DNA of 64,000 nt, taken from assembly GCF_011601315.1 (NCBI RefSeq), contig NZ_JAAORA010000003.1, positions 1-64,000 of the forward strand. The letters run 5' to 3'. A program made the translations under genes and the position numbers. The DNA is from Candidatus Chlorobium masyuteum. GTDB taxonomy: Bacteria > Bacteroidota > Chlorobiia > Chlorobiales > Chlorobiaceae. Of this stretch, positions 25,672-34,393 are shown in pieces (within the stretch, counting starts at the first letter, position 1; each line of letters starts with the position of its first letter). A model generated the notes under the pieces. The model was given only the letters and a program-made list of their open reading frames with translations, was not told the DNA's origin and ran no database searches.

Positions 25672-25705
25672 GGCGATTACGGAGAGATCTGTAATCGCCT
25701 TTTTT
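25672..25705 (+). terminator. Rho-independent terminator of the tRNA-Arg/tRNA-Pro unit
   Basis: Perfect 9-bp stem GGCGATTAC/GTAATCGCC (25672-25680 and 25691-25699) followed by six Ts. It ends 41 nt after the tRNA-Pro gene. Confidence 0.9.
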
Positions 25706-25734
25706 CGTCCTCTGTTTTTTTTATGGTTTGAGTA

Positions 25735-25790
25735 TCAGCGCTGTCTTCGCTTCAGACACCAAACACTCCGTTTTTCAGCTCTCCTGTAGA
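25735..25790. repeat. 56-bp direct repeat, left copy
   Basis: 49 of 56 bases match the copy at 28505-28560. On the minus strand both copies encode the same short ending, STGELKNG(V/A)FG(V/A) followed by TGA, and most differences are silent or conservative there. The copies bracket the Cys-rich protein and radical SAM gene pair. 25791-26066 otherwise holds only the leader of the next gene, with a weak ACTATC/GGTAGT hairpin near 25945-25965. Confidence 0.75.
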
Positions 25791-26066
25791 GGCCGGTCCG
25801 GCTCTTCGGCAGTTGCCTCCCGGTTTTTTCCGCCCCCGATCATCTCTACGGATATACCTTGAGTCGTTCAAACCGTACATCATACCGTTTTTGTTTTACC
25901 TGAACAGCAGGGAAAAGTACGCTGTATTTGCTTTATTGATTCAGCGTTACTATCTTTTTTGGTAGTCGCATTGAGTACTGAACCGTCGAGTATCTACCTC
26001 TTTGCGTAATCGGGTGTGGAGTTGTTTTCTGTCAAATTCAGGATCAAATCAGAAAGGAGGAGTTCC

Positions 26067-27089
26067 ATGTCAAATGCCATCCTGCTTAACTGGCTCAATT
26101 TTTCAAATGCAATCTCAGCAATGCCGAAGAACGAGCAACCTGTAAGTTCCGAGCAATTGAAAAATATATTCAGTGACTTATTGTTATGGTATCAGGAGTT
26201 TACAGATATTCCTTCCGAAGTTCTTGAGACGGCAGCAACAATGCATGAGCAGTCGATTGAAGCGTCTGCATTGATAAAAAAGAAGGGGGGTTTGCACAGT
26301 TCGGTTCATGGTGCGGTTGAATTTCTCAGGGCCTATCAGCAACCTGCGGAAATTGTAAATATGTCGCGGTATGGGGCTGAAAAACAGGAAAATAGTGACC
26401 TTTCTTTGATGATTACAAAGTTGTCCTCGTTTCATACTCAACAAATGCAGTCGCTCTCCTGGCTCATTGACTGGCTTGAAAAGGTTGATCCTCTCTTTCC
26501 GGCTTATACGTACAGAAATAAACTGGCATGCTGTTTTTCATCAGTAGAGCATAAGTTTTGTTTTGATAATGCCAGAAAATGCATTTTTGAACCCTCGTTA
26601 TCATGGATACATGTTCCGGGCGCAACGCTTTCCGGGAGCTCGTCGAAAGGTGATTGCTGTCTTGGAACAACGCTCTCTTCCTGTTCTGGAGGAACGCTCA
26701 GTTGCGACTGTGTTGCAGGCAATACAGGATGTGATTGCAAAGCACCAAATCAGCTGTGCGGCCAGAATGACAAATCTGTTTCAGTTTATGCGGCAAGTTT
26801 CAGTGATGTGAACTGCAAGAAGCTTCAACATGACCTTGCTGAAACCGGACAAATCATGCCACCCTGTCTTGCTCTTGACCCTGTTCGAGAGAGTGGCTGT
26901 ATGCTTGAGCACTCTGAGATGTATTTCAAGGGCTCTTCATGCACAACCCTCAATTCACGAAAGGGACGCTTTATGGTTTCTGCTTCTGTTGTACCGTTTA
27001 ATCTCGGGAGGCTTGTCATGCAGACAAAAGAGTGTCAGCAGACTGGTTTCTGCCCGCCGGTCAGTTCCGGCTGTTCCGGGCTTTGCTGA
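26067..27089 (+). CDS. Bipartite Cys-rich protein, candidate radical SAM substrate
   Basis: 340 residues from ATG 26067, preceded by AAAGGAGGAG. I recognise no family. Residues 1-154 have no cysteine and look helical (LLNWLNFSNAISA; SSEQLKNIFSDLLLWYQEF). Residues 155-340 hold 20 cysteines, including CC at 155/156 and 197/198, CDC at 213-215, a CDC at 222-224, and a terminal CSGLC. There is no evident signal peptide. The stop is 4 nt before a radical SAM/SPASM gene. The leader-plus-Cys-rich-core layout and coupling suggest a modified peptide or protein precursor. A second frame is open at 26563-26811, so frame assignment in the C half deserves proteomic proof. Function is inference. Confidence 0.65.
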   Translation: MSNAILLNWLNFSNAISAMPKNEQPVSSEQLKNIFSDLLLWYQEFTDIPSEVLETAATMHEQSIEASALIKKKGGLHSSVHGAVEFLRAYQQPAEIVNMSRYGAEKQENSDLSLMITKLSSFHTQQMQSLSWLIDWLEKVDPLFPAYTYRNKLACCFSSVEHKFCFDNARKCIFEPSLSWIHVPGATLSGSSSKGDCCLGTTLSSCSGGTLSCDCVAGNTGCDCKAPNQLCGQNDKSVSVYAASFSDVNCKKLQHDLAETGQIMPPCLALDPVRESGCMLEHSEMYFKGSSCTTLNSRKGRFMVSASVVPFNLGRLVMQTKECQQTGFCPPVSSGCSGLC

Positions 27090-27093
27090 TACT

Positions 27094-28470
27094 ATGCTCT
27101 ATCCATCTCCATATAACATCATTGTGCCTGACGGTGATGAGATACTGCTGTTTAACACTCATACACTGAGTTTTGGACGGTTGCACTCCTCAAGGTATGT
27201 TGATGCAATAAAACTTGTAGAGTCGCTCAACAACGGCAAAACGCTCTCTGTTTTCGATGATGAGCTGAAGCATGTCGCATTTGAAATGCGTCAGAAGGGT
27301 TTTTTTGTATCTGATCTTGATGAAGCAAAAAAAGAGCTGACAGAAAGGTTCACTCGACGAAAAAACAGGAGTCAACATCTTGGTCTGACCATTGCACCTT
27401 CGGTTAACTGTAACTTTTCCTGCCCTTATTGCTACGAGTATTCGGAATGCACCACAATGTCTGGAGAAATTCAGCGGAATGTTGCAGCATATATAAAAAA
27501 AGAGCTGAGTTCGGCATGCTACAAAAGCATGCATGTAACATGGTATGGGGGAGAACCGTTATTGCCTGATTGTTTTGAAGCGATTGAGTATCTCTCGGAG
27601 CAGATAATCTCCGCATGCAAGAAATACGACATTTCATATACGTCAAACATCATAACCAACGGCTATTTGCTTGATCGTGAAAAAGCCAAACATCTGGTTG
27701 AGTGGAAGGTCGCTCTTGCGCAGGTGACCCTTGACGGTCCAAAGTCGTTCCATGACAGGAGCAGAATTCATAAAAACGGTAAAGGGACTTTTGATCGTAT
27801 TATCGGGAATATCAAAGCGAGTAGCGATCTTCTCCGATTCAGCATTCGCATGAATGTCAATGAAGAGAATGCTGCATCCATAATGGAACTCAAAAAAATC
27901 CTGCATGAAGAAAAACTGCTCGACAATAAAGGTCGTGTGGCATTTTATGTTTCACCAGTTCGTTCGTATACCTCTTCATGTCAGAGTAGAGACTGCCTGA
28001 GCAATTCGTCTTTTTACAAATTGCAGCTTGAATTGCTGAAAAACGGCATAAATAGCGACGGCTTCCATGTTGTTGAAGAGTATCCGACGCTTAAGGAGAG
28101 TGTCTGTACCGCCATAGCTTCAGATTCCTATGTAATTGGTGCTTCGGGGGAGCTTTACAAGTGCTGGCTTGATCTTGGGCGTCATGAACTTTCTGTCGGG
28201 CAGATAGGCAGGGAAGGGATCGAGTTCAACGAAAGGATAGAAAAGTGGGATGATTTCATGCCTTTTGACGAAGGGACTGAATGTCTCTCTTGTTCGATGT
28301 TACCTGTCTGCATGGGTGGATGTCCGGAGCTTAATATGCGCAGTCGGAATCAGCAAGAGAATCAGGCATGTTGCAATTGGAAATATTTTCTGAGTGAACA
28401 TTTGCGCTTTATAGCTAACGCACAAAACCTGCCTGATGATTCCCTGTCAGGTTTTACCAACAAGAGGTAA
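27094..28470 (+). CDS. Radical SAM/SPASM-domain protein (putative peptide maturase)
   Basis: 458 residues from ATG 27094, 4 nt after the Cys-rich gene's stop; the frame is open upstream to 26830, but that part does not look like protein. Residues 1-90 may be a peptide-recognition region (NIIVPDGDEILLFNTHTLSF). The radical SAM motif is C106-x3-C110-x2-C113, followed by WYGGEPLL and ITNGYLL. The C-terminus is SPASM-like: SVCTAIASDSYVIGASGELYKC, then TECLSCSMLPVCMGGCPELN and ACCNWK, enough cysteines for auxiliary Fe-S clusters. Such enzymes install thioether or other crosslinks in ribosomal peptides. The likely substrate is the upstream protein. Confidence 0.85.
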   Translation: MLYPSPYNIIVPDGDEILLFNTHTLSFGRLHSSRYVDAIKLVESLNNGKTLSVFDDELKHVAFEMRQKGFFVSDLDEAKKELTERFTRRKNRSQHLGLTIAPSVNCNFSCPYCYEYSECTTMSGEIQRNVAAYIKKELSSACYKSMHVTWYGGEPLLPDCFEAIEYLSEQIISACKKYDISYTSNIITNGYLLDREKAKHLVEWKVALAQVTLDGPKSFHDRSRIHKNGKGTFDRIIGNIKASSDLLRFSIRMNVNEENAASIMELKKILHEEKLLDNKGRVAFYVSPVRSYTSSCQSRDCLSNSSFYKLQLELLKNGINSDGFHVVEEYPTLKESVCTAIASDSYVIGASGELYKCWLDLGRHELSVGQIGREGIEFNERIEKWDDFMPFDEGTECLSCSMLPVCMGGCPELNMRSRNQQENQACCNWKYFLSEHLRFIANAQNLPDDSLSGFTNKR

Positions 28471-28504
28471 TGTGCTCGTATCGGCAGCACGCTCCATGCC
28501 TATT

Positions 28505-28560
28505 TCAGCGCTGTTTTCGCTTCAGGCACCGAATGCCCCGTTTTTCAGCTCTCCAGTAGA
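28505..28560. repeat. 56-bp direct repeat, right copy
   Basis: Second copy of 25735-25790, 2770 bp away, 35 nt after the radical SAM stop. It overlaps the end of the small minus-strand frame that ends at 28522, of which it encodes the last 13 residues. Confidence 0.75.
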
Positions 28561-28779
28561 CACAATCCTGCTTGCAGGAGGGGCATATCTCCTGATATTT
28601 CCCTGAAACCATTGAGATGATGAGGGGATGGCCGGATTGATGGCCTGAGCTTTATCAGTAAGTGACTCCTCCGGAGCATCAAAAAAACGCACTGCCTTTG
28701 CGATGCTTTCAAGAATCCTCCCTGAGCTGTAATCCTCTATAGTGCCCATAATTGTTTTGTTGTCAAGAATGATAAACAA
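28522..28779 (-). CDS. Small hypothetical protein overlapping the direct repeat
   Basis: 85 residues, possibly starting at an internal Met (MGTIEDYSSGRILESIAK). Not recognised. The N half is amphipathic (SSGRILESIAKAVRFFDAPEESL) and the C-terminus STGELKNGAFGA is conserved in the repeat copy at 25735-25790, with mostly silent differences. That conservation is the main support for its being translated; it could equally be a fragment of a larger gene family spread by duplication. Confidence 0.35.
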   Translation of the reverse strand: MFIILDNKTIMGTIEDYSSGRILESIAKAVRFFDAPEESLTDKAQAINPAIPSSSQWFQGNIRRYAPPASRIVSTGELKNGAFGA

Positions 28780-28942
28780 TCCGGATTACTATTTGAAAAG
28801 ATAGTTGCTATAATGCATGGAAATGCATAATATAACACCGTATGAATACGTTTATGAGACAGATTGTTCGATGGATCTGTGGGGCTTTTCAGAAAGAAAC
28901 AGTAGTCGGTATTTGAAACCATTAACGAGGGGAGGTTACATC

Positions 28943-29242
28943 ATGGGCTCAATCAGAATGCATTTAAAATTCGACCCCAGTGTTGTCATGTATCTGGTGA
29001 TTATTGACAAACTGCTGGCAAAACGGGCTGATCTTCTCAAGGTGAGGCCTTCAGAGAAATTTTTCGACATGATCAGAGAGCAGGTTGTGGCACATGTGGC
29101 CGAAGGTGCTGAACCGCCAAAGGAGATCGCTTCTGCGATCATGAACATCGCCGATGACATCATTTCACATCGTGATGTGACCCTGAAGGCAGGTGACTAC
29201 ATCGCGCTGATGAGCTACGCAAAGGCGAATAAACTCCTCTGA
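28943..29242 (+). CDS. Small conserved-looking protein upstream of a radical SAM gene
   Basis: 99 residues from ATG 28943, chosen because GAGGGGAGG lies just upstream; an in-frame start at 28817 has no such site. Sequence: MGSIRMHLKFDPSVVMYLVI, then a charged helical body and LKAGDYIALMSYAKANKLL at the end. It contains no cysteine and no obvious core peptide. It precedes a radical SAM/SPASM gene by 86 nt, so it may be its substrate or a recognition partner, or be unrelated. No family recognised. Confidence 0.6.
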   Translation: MGSIRMHLKFDPSVVMYLVIIDKLLAKRADLLKVRPSEKFFDMIREQVVAHVAEGAEPPKEIASAIMNIADDIISHRDVTLKAGDYIALMSYAKANKLL

Positions 29243-29328
29243 TCTTCTCCTGTTTTTCCGGGATGAGCTAAACACTCGTCCCGGAATGATGTTTGATTTT
29301 ACGATTTCAAAAAAAAGGAGACCCCCCC

Positions 29329-30366
29329 ATGCCTTTCGAAGGATTTCCAATCGTTATCGGCCTCGAACTTACCCTTGCCTGCAATCTCAGATGCCGGCAC
29401 TGTGCTTCTGCTGCAACGACAAGGTCCCGTTCAAATGAACTCTCTCTGGAAGAACTGCTCTCTATTTGCGACCAGTTTCCGGATCTCTTTGTTCAGGAAG
29501 TCGATATCACCGGCGGAGAACCGCTGCTCCGGCCGGAATGGTTTGCTGTTACTACGCACCTTAACAAGCTCGGCATCCCGGTACGGATGGTTACAAATGG
29601 CTCGCTTCTGAAAGAAAATGTTCCTCAACTTAAAGAGAGTGGTATTGCAACGGTCGGTATCAGCCTTGACGGTCTTGAAGCGACGCACGATCGAATAAGG
29701 GAAAGGCCGGGACTCTTCAGAACTATTGTCGGCGGCATAGAGTCAGCTCTCAAGGCGGGTATTCCCATAGCGGTTATCACGGCGGTTAACGACATTAATA
29801 TTGAGGAACTTCAGGCGCTCGAAACATTTATCTGCAATCTCGGTATTGAACACTGGCAGGTACAGCCAACCTTTTCTCTCGGGCGCGCAAAAGAGGGTGA
29901 ACTTACCCTCTCCAATGAAACATTTCTTGAACTTGGAAGCTTCATCCAGTGTCGCCAGGAGCCATGTTCTTCATCAATGATCAATCTTGTACCTGCAGAC
30001 GGTGTCGGCTACTTCTCTTCACTTGACTCAAGAACAAGAGCCTGGAGTGGCTGCGCTGCTGGCATCTCCTCCTGCGGCATCACCAGTAACGGGTTGATCA
30101 AAGGCTGTCTTTCCATGCCTGACCGTTATGTAGAGGGAAGCCTGCGTGAGCGTGAACTCTGGGATATCTGGTTTGATGAAAACTCCTTTTCCTCTACAAG
30201 GAGATTTTCAACTGCCGATCTTGGAGATAACTGTACTGCTTGTGAACATGGCGAAGCATGCAAGGGTGGCTGTTCAGTCATGTCTATTGCCGCAACAGGC
30301 AAGTATCACAATAACCCGTACTGTTTTCACCGTTTGCTGAAAGAACAACCTGCGATAGTCGGTTGA
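29329..30366 (+). CDS. Radical SAM/SPASM-domain protein, second copy in the region
   Basis: 345 residues from ATG 29329. GGAG precedes the start, separated by an A and a C7 run (29322-29328). The radical SAM cluster motif C18-x3-C22-x2-C25 is followed by VDITGGEPLLRPEW, VTNGSLL and TVGISLDG. The C-terminus carries GCAAGISSCGITSNGLIKGCLSMPD, then NCTACEHGEACKGGCSV and YC, fitting a SPASM domain with auxiliary clusters. It differs from the enzyme at 27094 in lacking the ~90-residue N-terminal extension. Family relatives include PqqE, heme d1 NirJ-type and peptide maturases; its substrate is not evident. Confidence 0.85.
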   Translation: MPFEGFPIVIGLELTLACNLRCRHCASAATTRSRSNELSLEELLSICDQFPDLFVQEVDITGGEPLLRPEWFAVTTHLNKLGIPVRMVTNGSLLKENVPQLKESGIATVGISLDGLEATHDRIRERPGLFRTIVGGIESALKAGIPIAVITAVNDINIEELQALETFICNLGIEHWQVQPTFSLGRAKEGELTLSNETFLELGSFIQCRQEPCSSSMINLVPADGVGYFSSLDSRTRAWSGCAAGISSCGITSNGLIKGCLSMPDRYVEGSLRERELWDIWFDENSFSSTRRFSTADLGDNCTACEHGEACKGGCSVMSIAATGKYHNNPYCFHRLLKEQPAIVG

Positions 30367-30378
30367 ACATCCATTCAT

Positions 30379-31641
30379 TCAGTTGCCGAGGGTGTACCAG
30401 AGCAGAAAGAGTGATGAGACGGTCATCATAATAAAGGTTGCAATACCGAAGAAATTCGACCAGAATTTATTGGTGTACCTGCCCATTATTTTTTTGCTGT
30501 TGCAGATGTGCAGGATGAGTGCAATCAGTACAGGCGCAGTAATTCCGTAGAGTACGGCAGTATAGATGAGCGCCTGAATCGGGCTGATGCCGATGAAGTG
30601 GATCAAGAGACCGACAACGAGCGATATGGCCATGGTGAGGTAGAATCCCGGAGCCTCATAGTATTTTTTGTCAAGTCCCTCCTTCCATCCGAAGGTTTCC
30701 GCCATCATATAACTCAAGGCTCCGCCAAGTACCGGAATGGCAAGAAATCCGGTACCGATAACGCCCAGGGCAAAGAGAAGATAGGCCTGGTCTCCGGCCA
30801 GGGGGCGCAGCGCACGGGCAGCCTCCTCCACGGTGTTGATATTATGGATCCCGGCATTGAAGAGTACGGTGCCTGCAGCAAGAATGATAAAGTAAAAGAC
30901 CACATTGGTAAAGAGCATTCCCCCCTTGACATCAGCCTCCATCTCCTCGATAATTTTTTTGTCAACCATAAGCTTTTTTTCGTGCCGTTCTTCAACCTCC
31001 ATGGATGCCTGCCAGAAAAAGAGATAGGGAGAGATTGTCGTGCCGAGAATGCCGACCAGCATGAGAAAATAGGCCTTGTCAGGAGTGAAAGAGGGGAGGA
31101 ATGTATCCCTCAGGACATGAGGCCAGTCAACACCGATAAGAAAGGGGATGAGAATATAGCTGACAAGGCTGATACAGAGCCATTTGAGAATGACCGCTAT
31201 TTTATGGTAAGACCAGAATATGACACTATAGAGAATAAGGGCGGTAAAGAGAATCGAGAATGAAAATGCGGGTATGACCGGAAAGAGCAGGTTGCCGACG
31301 GCTCCCATTCCGGCAATATCGGCGCCGATATTGAGCGTTATGGAGGGGAAACTGATAATCAGGATGAGATAGAGCAGATATTTCGGATAGTATTTCTTGA
31401 TGATGCCGATAAGCCCGTGATTGGTTACGAGCCCTATTCGGGCGCACATCTCCTGCACAGAGACCATAAGGGGATAGGTAACAATGGCGCTCCAGAGCAG
31501 TTGGGAGCCGAAGGCTGCACCGGCCTGCGTATAGGTGGCGATCCCTGAGGGGTCATCGTCACTCGCTCCGGTGATCAGACCGGGCCCGAAGATCCCCCAG
31601 AATCGCTTCAGGAGAGAGGGCTTTTTGTGGGCAGTGGTCAT
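30379..31641 (-). CDS. Nramp-superfamily metal transporter with an altered metal site
   Basis: 420 residues, about 11 membrane segments. Nramp landmarks are FGPGLITGASDDDPSGIATYTQAGA in TM1 and GILGTTISPYLFFWQAS in TM6. In canonical Mn/Fe transporters TM1 reads DPGN and TM6 holds a metal-binding Met (MPH); here these are DPSG (30-33) and SPY (204-206), so the soft thioether ligand is missing. The substrate may therefore be a harder ion such as Mg2+, as proposed for Nramp-related transporters, or something else. It is divergent from the P-type ATPase gene, with 129 bp between starts. Confidence 0.82.
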   Translation of the reverse strand: MTTAHKKPSLLKRFWGIFGPGLITGASDDDPSGIATYTQAGAAFGSQLLWSAIVTYPLMVSVQEMCARIGLVTNHGLIGIIKKYYPKYLLYLILIISFPSITLNIGADIAGMGAVGNLLFPVIPAFSFSILFTALILYSVIFWSYHKIAVILKWLCISLVSYILIPFLIGVDWPHVLRDTFLPSFTPDKAYFLMLVGILGTTISPYLFFWQASMEVEERHEKKLMVDKKIIEEMEADVKGGMLFTNVVFYFIILAAGTVLFNAGIHNINTVEEAARALRPLAGDQAYLLFALGVIGTGFLAIPVLGGALSYMMAETFGWKEGLDKKYYEAPGFYLTMAISLVVGLLIHFIGISPIQALIYTAVLYGITAPVLIALILHICNSKKIMGRYTNKFWSNFFGIATFIMMTVSSLFLLWYTLGN

Positions 31642-31770
31642 GGTTTATGTATAAAATCAGACACGGGTATCCGGCATAATGTTTTACCTCTTCTTCGCAC
31701 TATCTTATAAAGTACGGAACGGCAGAATAAGTTCTCTTTGAGAGTTAAGGATTGCTAACCCGCAGCCATC

Positions 31771-34335
31771 ATGAACAGCAGCATACCGCATGAGGAATTT
31801 GTCGGCCTTTCTGATGCAGAAGCCGCCGCCAGACTTGCCTCTGATGGATACAATGAGCTGCCTTCCTCCGGCCGTCGTAACCTCTTCATCCTTGCATTCG
31901 GCGTAGTGAGGGAGCCGATGTTTCTTCTTCTTGTTGCCTGCGGAGCGGTCTATCTGGTTCTTGGTGATCTTTATGAAGCATTGATGCTACTCGGCTTTGT
32001 GTTTTTCGTGATGGCTCTTACACTCTATCAGGAGCGGAAAACAGAGCATGCACTCGAAGCATTAAAAGATCTCTCCAGTCCGAGAGCCTCTGTTATCAGG
32101 GATAGAGCACAGCGCCGTATTGCCGGACGTGAAGTGGTAAAAGGTGATCTGCTTGTTGTCGGTGAGGGGGATCGTGTTCCGGCAGACGGTCAACTGCTCT
32201 CCGAGCTTAATCTTATGGTTGATGAATCGCTTTTGACCGGAGAGTCGGTTCCTGTCAGGAAGAGTGCCGAAGAGAGAGCGGCAGTTGATGTTCGTCCCGG
32301 TGGTGATGACCTTCCGTTTCTCTATTCGGGAACACTTGTGGTTCAGGGGCAGGGGATTGCCAGAGTAACAGCTACCGGCACCGGTACTGAACTCGGAAAG
32401 ATAGGCAAGGTGATTCAGGGTGTAGAGCCGGAAGAGACCCGGCTTGAGGCGGAGACCGGCAGATGGGTGCATAATCTGGCCATTGTTGGAATTTCTCTTT
32501 GCGTTGTTGTGATCCTTTTCTACTCCTTCATACACAGGGGGGAATGGCTTGAAGGCGTGCTTGCGGGAATTACCCTCGCCATGGCTACTCTTCCTGAAGA
32601 GCTGCCGGTTGTGCTGACCATATTTCTTGCCATGGGCGCATGGCGGATCTCCAAAAAACAGGTGCTTACCCGTCGAATGCCGGCAATAGAGACGCTCGGG
32701 TCAGCTACAGTGCTCTGTGTAGACAAGACCGGCACGCTGACCATGAACCGGATGACGGTCGATACCCTCATTGCCGGAGAGAAGCGTGTTGATATCAGAT
32801 CATTAGCGGAACAAGAGATGCCCGAAGATTTCCACGAACTGGTTGAGTTCACTATCCTGGCAAGTCAGCTCGATCCTTTTGATCCGATGGAAAAGGCCAT
32901 CAGGCTCGTCGGAGATGCGTATCTAAAGGAGCGAGAACACCTGCACGGCGACTGGAATCTTGTGCATGAGTATCCGCTGTCCAAAGAGCTGCTCTCGATT
33001 TCCCGTGTCTGGAACTCGGAAAGAAGTGAGAACTATATCATTGCAGCCAAAGGCGCTCCCGAAGCGGTTATGGATCTCTGTCACCTTGATGCGTCAGCAA
33101 TACAGCAAATCTCTCTTCGCATCAATGAGCTTGCAAATAGCGGGTTGCGGGTGCTTGGAGTAGCACGGGCATATTTTGTGCATTCCGAACTGCCAGAAAA
33201 ACAGCATGACTTCGTCTTTGAATTTCTCGGCCTTATCGGGCTTGCGGATCCGGTCAGGCCGACAGTCGCTGCGGCCATTGCGGAGTGTTATACCGCCGGT
33301 ATCCGTGTGGTGATGATTACCGGCGATTACCCTGGAACGGCCACTACTATTGCCCGACAGATCGGACTGAAAGAGCCGGAAATGGTTTTGACCGGCAGTG
33401 AACTGGAAGGGATGGCGGAAACGGAGCTGCATGAACGGATGGGTTCGGTGAATATCTTTGCAAGGGTTGTTCCTGAACAGAAGTTGCGACTGGTTAAAGC
33501 TCTCCAGATGCATGGTGAGATTGTGGCCATGACCGGAGACGGGGTCAACGATGCTCCGGCATTGAAAGCGGCCAATATCGGTATTGCCATGGGTGGACGG
33601 GGGAGTGATGTGGCAAGGGAGTCAGCATCGATGGTACTGCTTGACGATGATTTCTCATCTATAGTAGCGGCGATAAGGCTTGGTCGCCGGATATTTGACA
33701 ATATCCGAAAGGCAATCGCCTATATTTTTGCCATTCATGTGCCTATTGCCGGGATGTTGCTTCTTCCCGTGCTTTTTCAGTGGCCACTCCTTTTTTTACC
33801 GGCCCACATTGCTTTTCTCGAGCTTATCATTGATCCGGCCTGTTCAATTGTTTTTGAGGGAGAGCAGGAGGAGCAGGATGTTATGACTCGCACACCAAGG
33901 AGAGCAGATGAGCCTTTATTCAACCGAAGGATGATCGCTGCCGGTGTCATGCAGGGTTTTGTGGTGCTGCTTGTAGTCATGGGCATTTTCTGGTTTTTCC
34001 GCAACAGGGGGGCGGGCATTGCAGAAGTTCGAACGCTTACCTTTACAACACTCATGATTGCCAATCTCTGTCTTATTCTGACCAACCGCTCCTGGAGCAC
34101 GACCATTCGGGCATCGCTCTTTTTCCCGAATTCAGCACTGCTTCCGGTTATCGCAGGCGCAATGCTTTTTCTTGGAATTGTGCTCTATGTTCCGTTTTTT
34201 GTCACACTGTTCAGATTTTCTGCCATCCGTTTCACGGATCTGCTCATTTGTCTTGCTGCCGGATTCGGCAGTGTGCTCTGGTTTGAGCTGTTGAAATTAA
34301 CCGGCGTCTTCAGATCAGGAAGGTTCTCTCGTTAA
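31771..34335 (+). CDS. P2-type cation-transporting ATPase
   Basis: 854 residues. An N-terminal actuator region (FVGLSDAEAAARLASDGYNELP) is followed by the TGES loop (DESLLTGESVPVRKS), M4 motif PEELPVVLTIFLAMGAW, the phosphorylation site CVDKTGTLTMNRMTV, MITGDYPGTA and GDGVNDAPALKAANIGIAMG. The C-terminal domain adds several membrane helices. The P2 architecture and PEELP in M4 suit Ca2+ or another divalent cation, but the ion is not settled by sequence. It sits in a run of four metal-transport genes. Confidence 0.88.
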   Translation: MNSSIPHEEFVGLSDAEAAARLASDGYNELPSSGRRNLFILAFGVVREPMFLLLVACGAVYLVLGDLYEALMLLGFVFFVMALTLYQERKTEHALEALKDLSSPRASVIRDRAQRRIAGREVVKGDLLVVGEGDRVPADGQLLSELNLMVDESLLTGESVPVRKSAEERAAVDVRPGGDDLPFLYSGTLVVQGQGIARVTATGTGTELGKIGKVIQGVEPEETRLEAETGRWVHNLAIVGISLCVVVILFYSFIHRGEWLEGVLAGITLAMATLPEELPVVLTIFLAMGAWRISKKQVLTRRMPAIETLGSATVLCVDKTGTLTMNRMTVDTLIAGEKRVDIRSLAEQEMPEDFHELVEFTILASQLDPFDPMEKAIRLVGDAYLKEREHLHGDWNLVHEYPLSKELLSISRVWNSERSENYIIAAKGAPEAVMDLCHLDASAIQQISLRINELANSGLRVLGVARAYFVHSELPEKQHDFVFEFLGLIGLADPVRPTVAAAIAECYTAGIRVVMITGDYPGTATTIARQIGLKEPEMVLTGSELEGMAETELHERMGSVNIFARVVPEQKLRLVKALQMHGEIVAMTGDGVNDAPALKAANIGIAMGGRGSDVARESASMVLLDDDFSSIVAAIRLGRRIFDNIRKAIAYIFAIHVPIAGMLLLPVLFQWPLLFLPAHIAFLELIIDPACSIVFEGEQEEQDVMTRTPRRADEPLFNRRMIAAGVMQGFVVLLVVMGIFWFFRNRGAGIAEVRTLTFTTLMIANLCLILTNRSWSTTIRASLFFPNSALLPVIAGAMLFLGIVLYVPFFVTLFRFSAIRFTDLLICLAAGFGSVLWFELLKLTGVFRSGRFSR

Positions 34336-34393
34336 TAGCCACTCCCTTACACGCTTTTTCGTTTTTTTTCGTTCAAAAATTCTCTGCACCATA

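Noticed and set aside
26563-26811. An alternative reading frame within the Cys-rich gene
   Set aside because: It has no ribosome site and sits inside a longer frame with a strong one. It is kept in mind because its translation is not obviously junk, which is why I ask for proof of the frame.
26830-27093. N-terminal extension of the radical SAM gene in the same frame
   Set aside because: The extension is Leu- and Arg-rich with no family resemblance, overlaps the Cys-rich gene, and the family-like start is at 27094.
30508-31263. A 251-codon plus-strand open frame
   Set aside because: Antisense to the Nramp-like gene. The charged, low-complexity translation is what an antisense of membrane helices gives.
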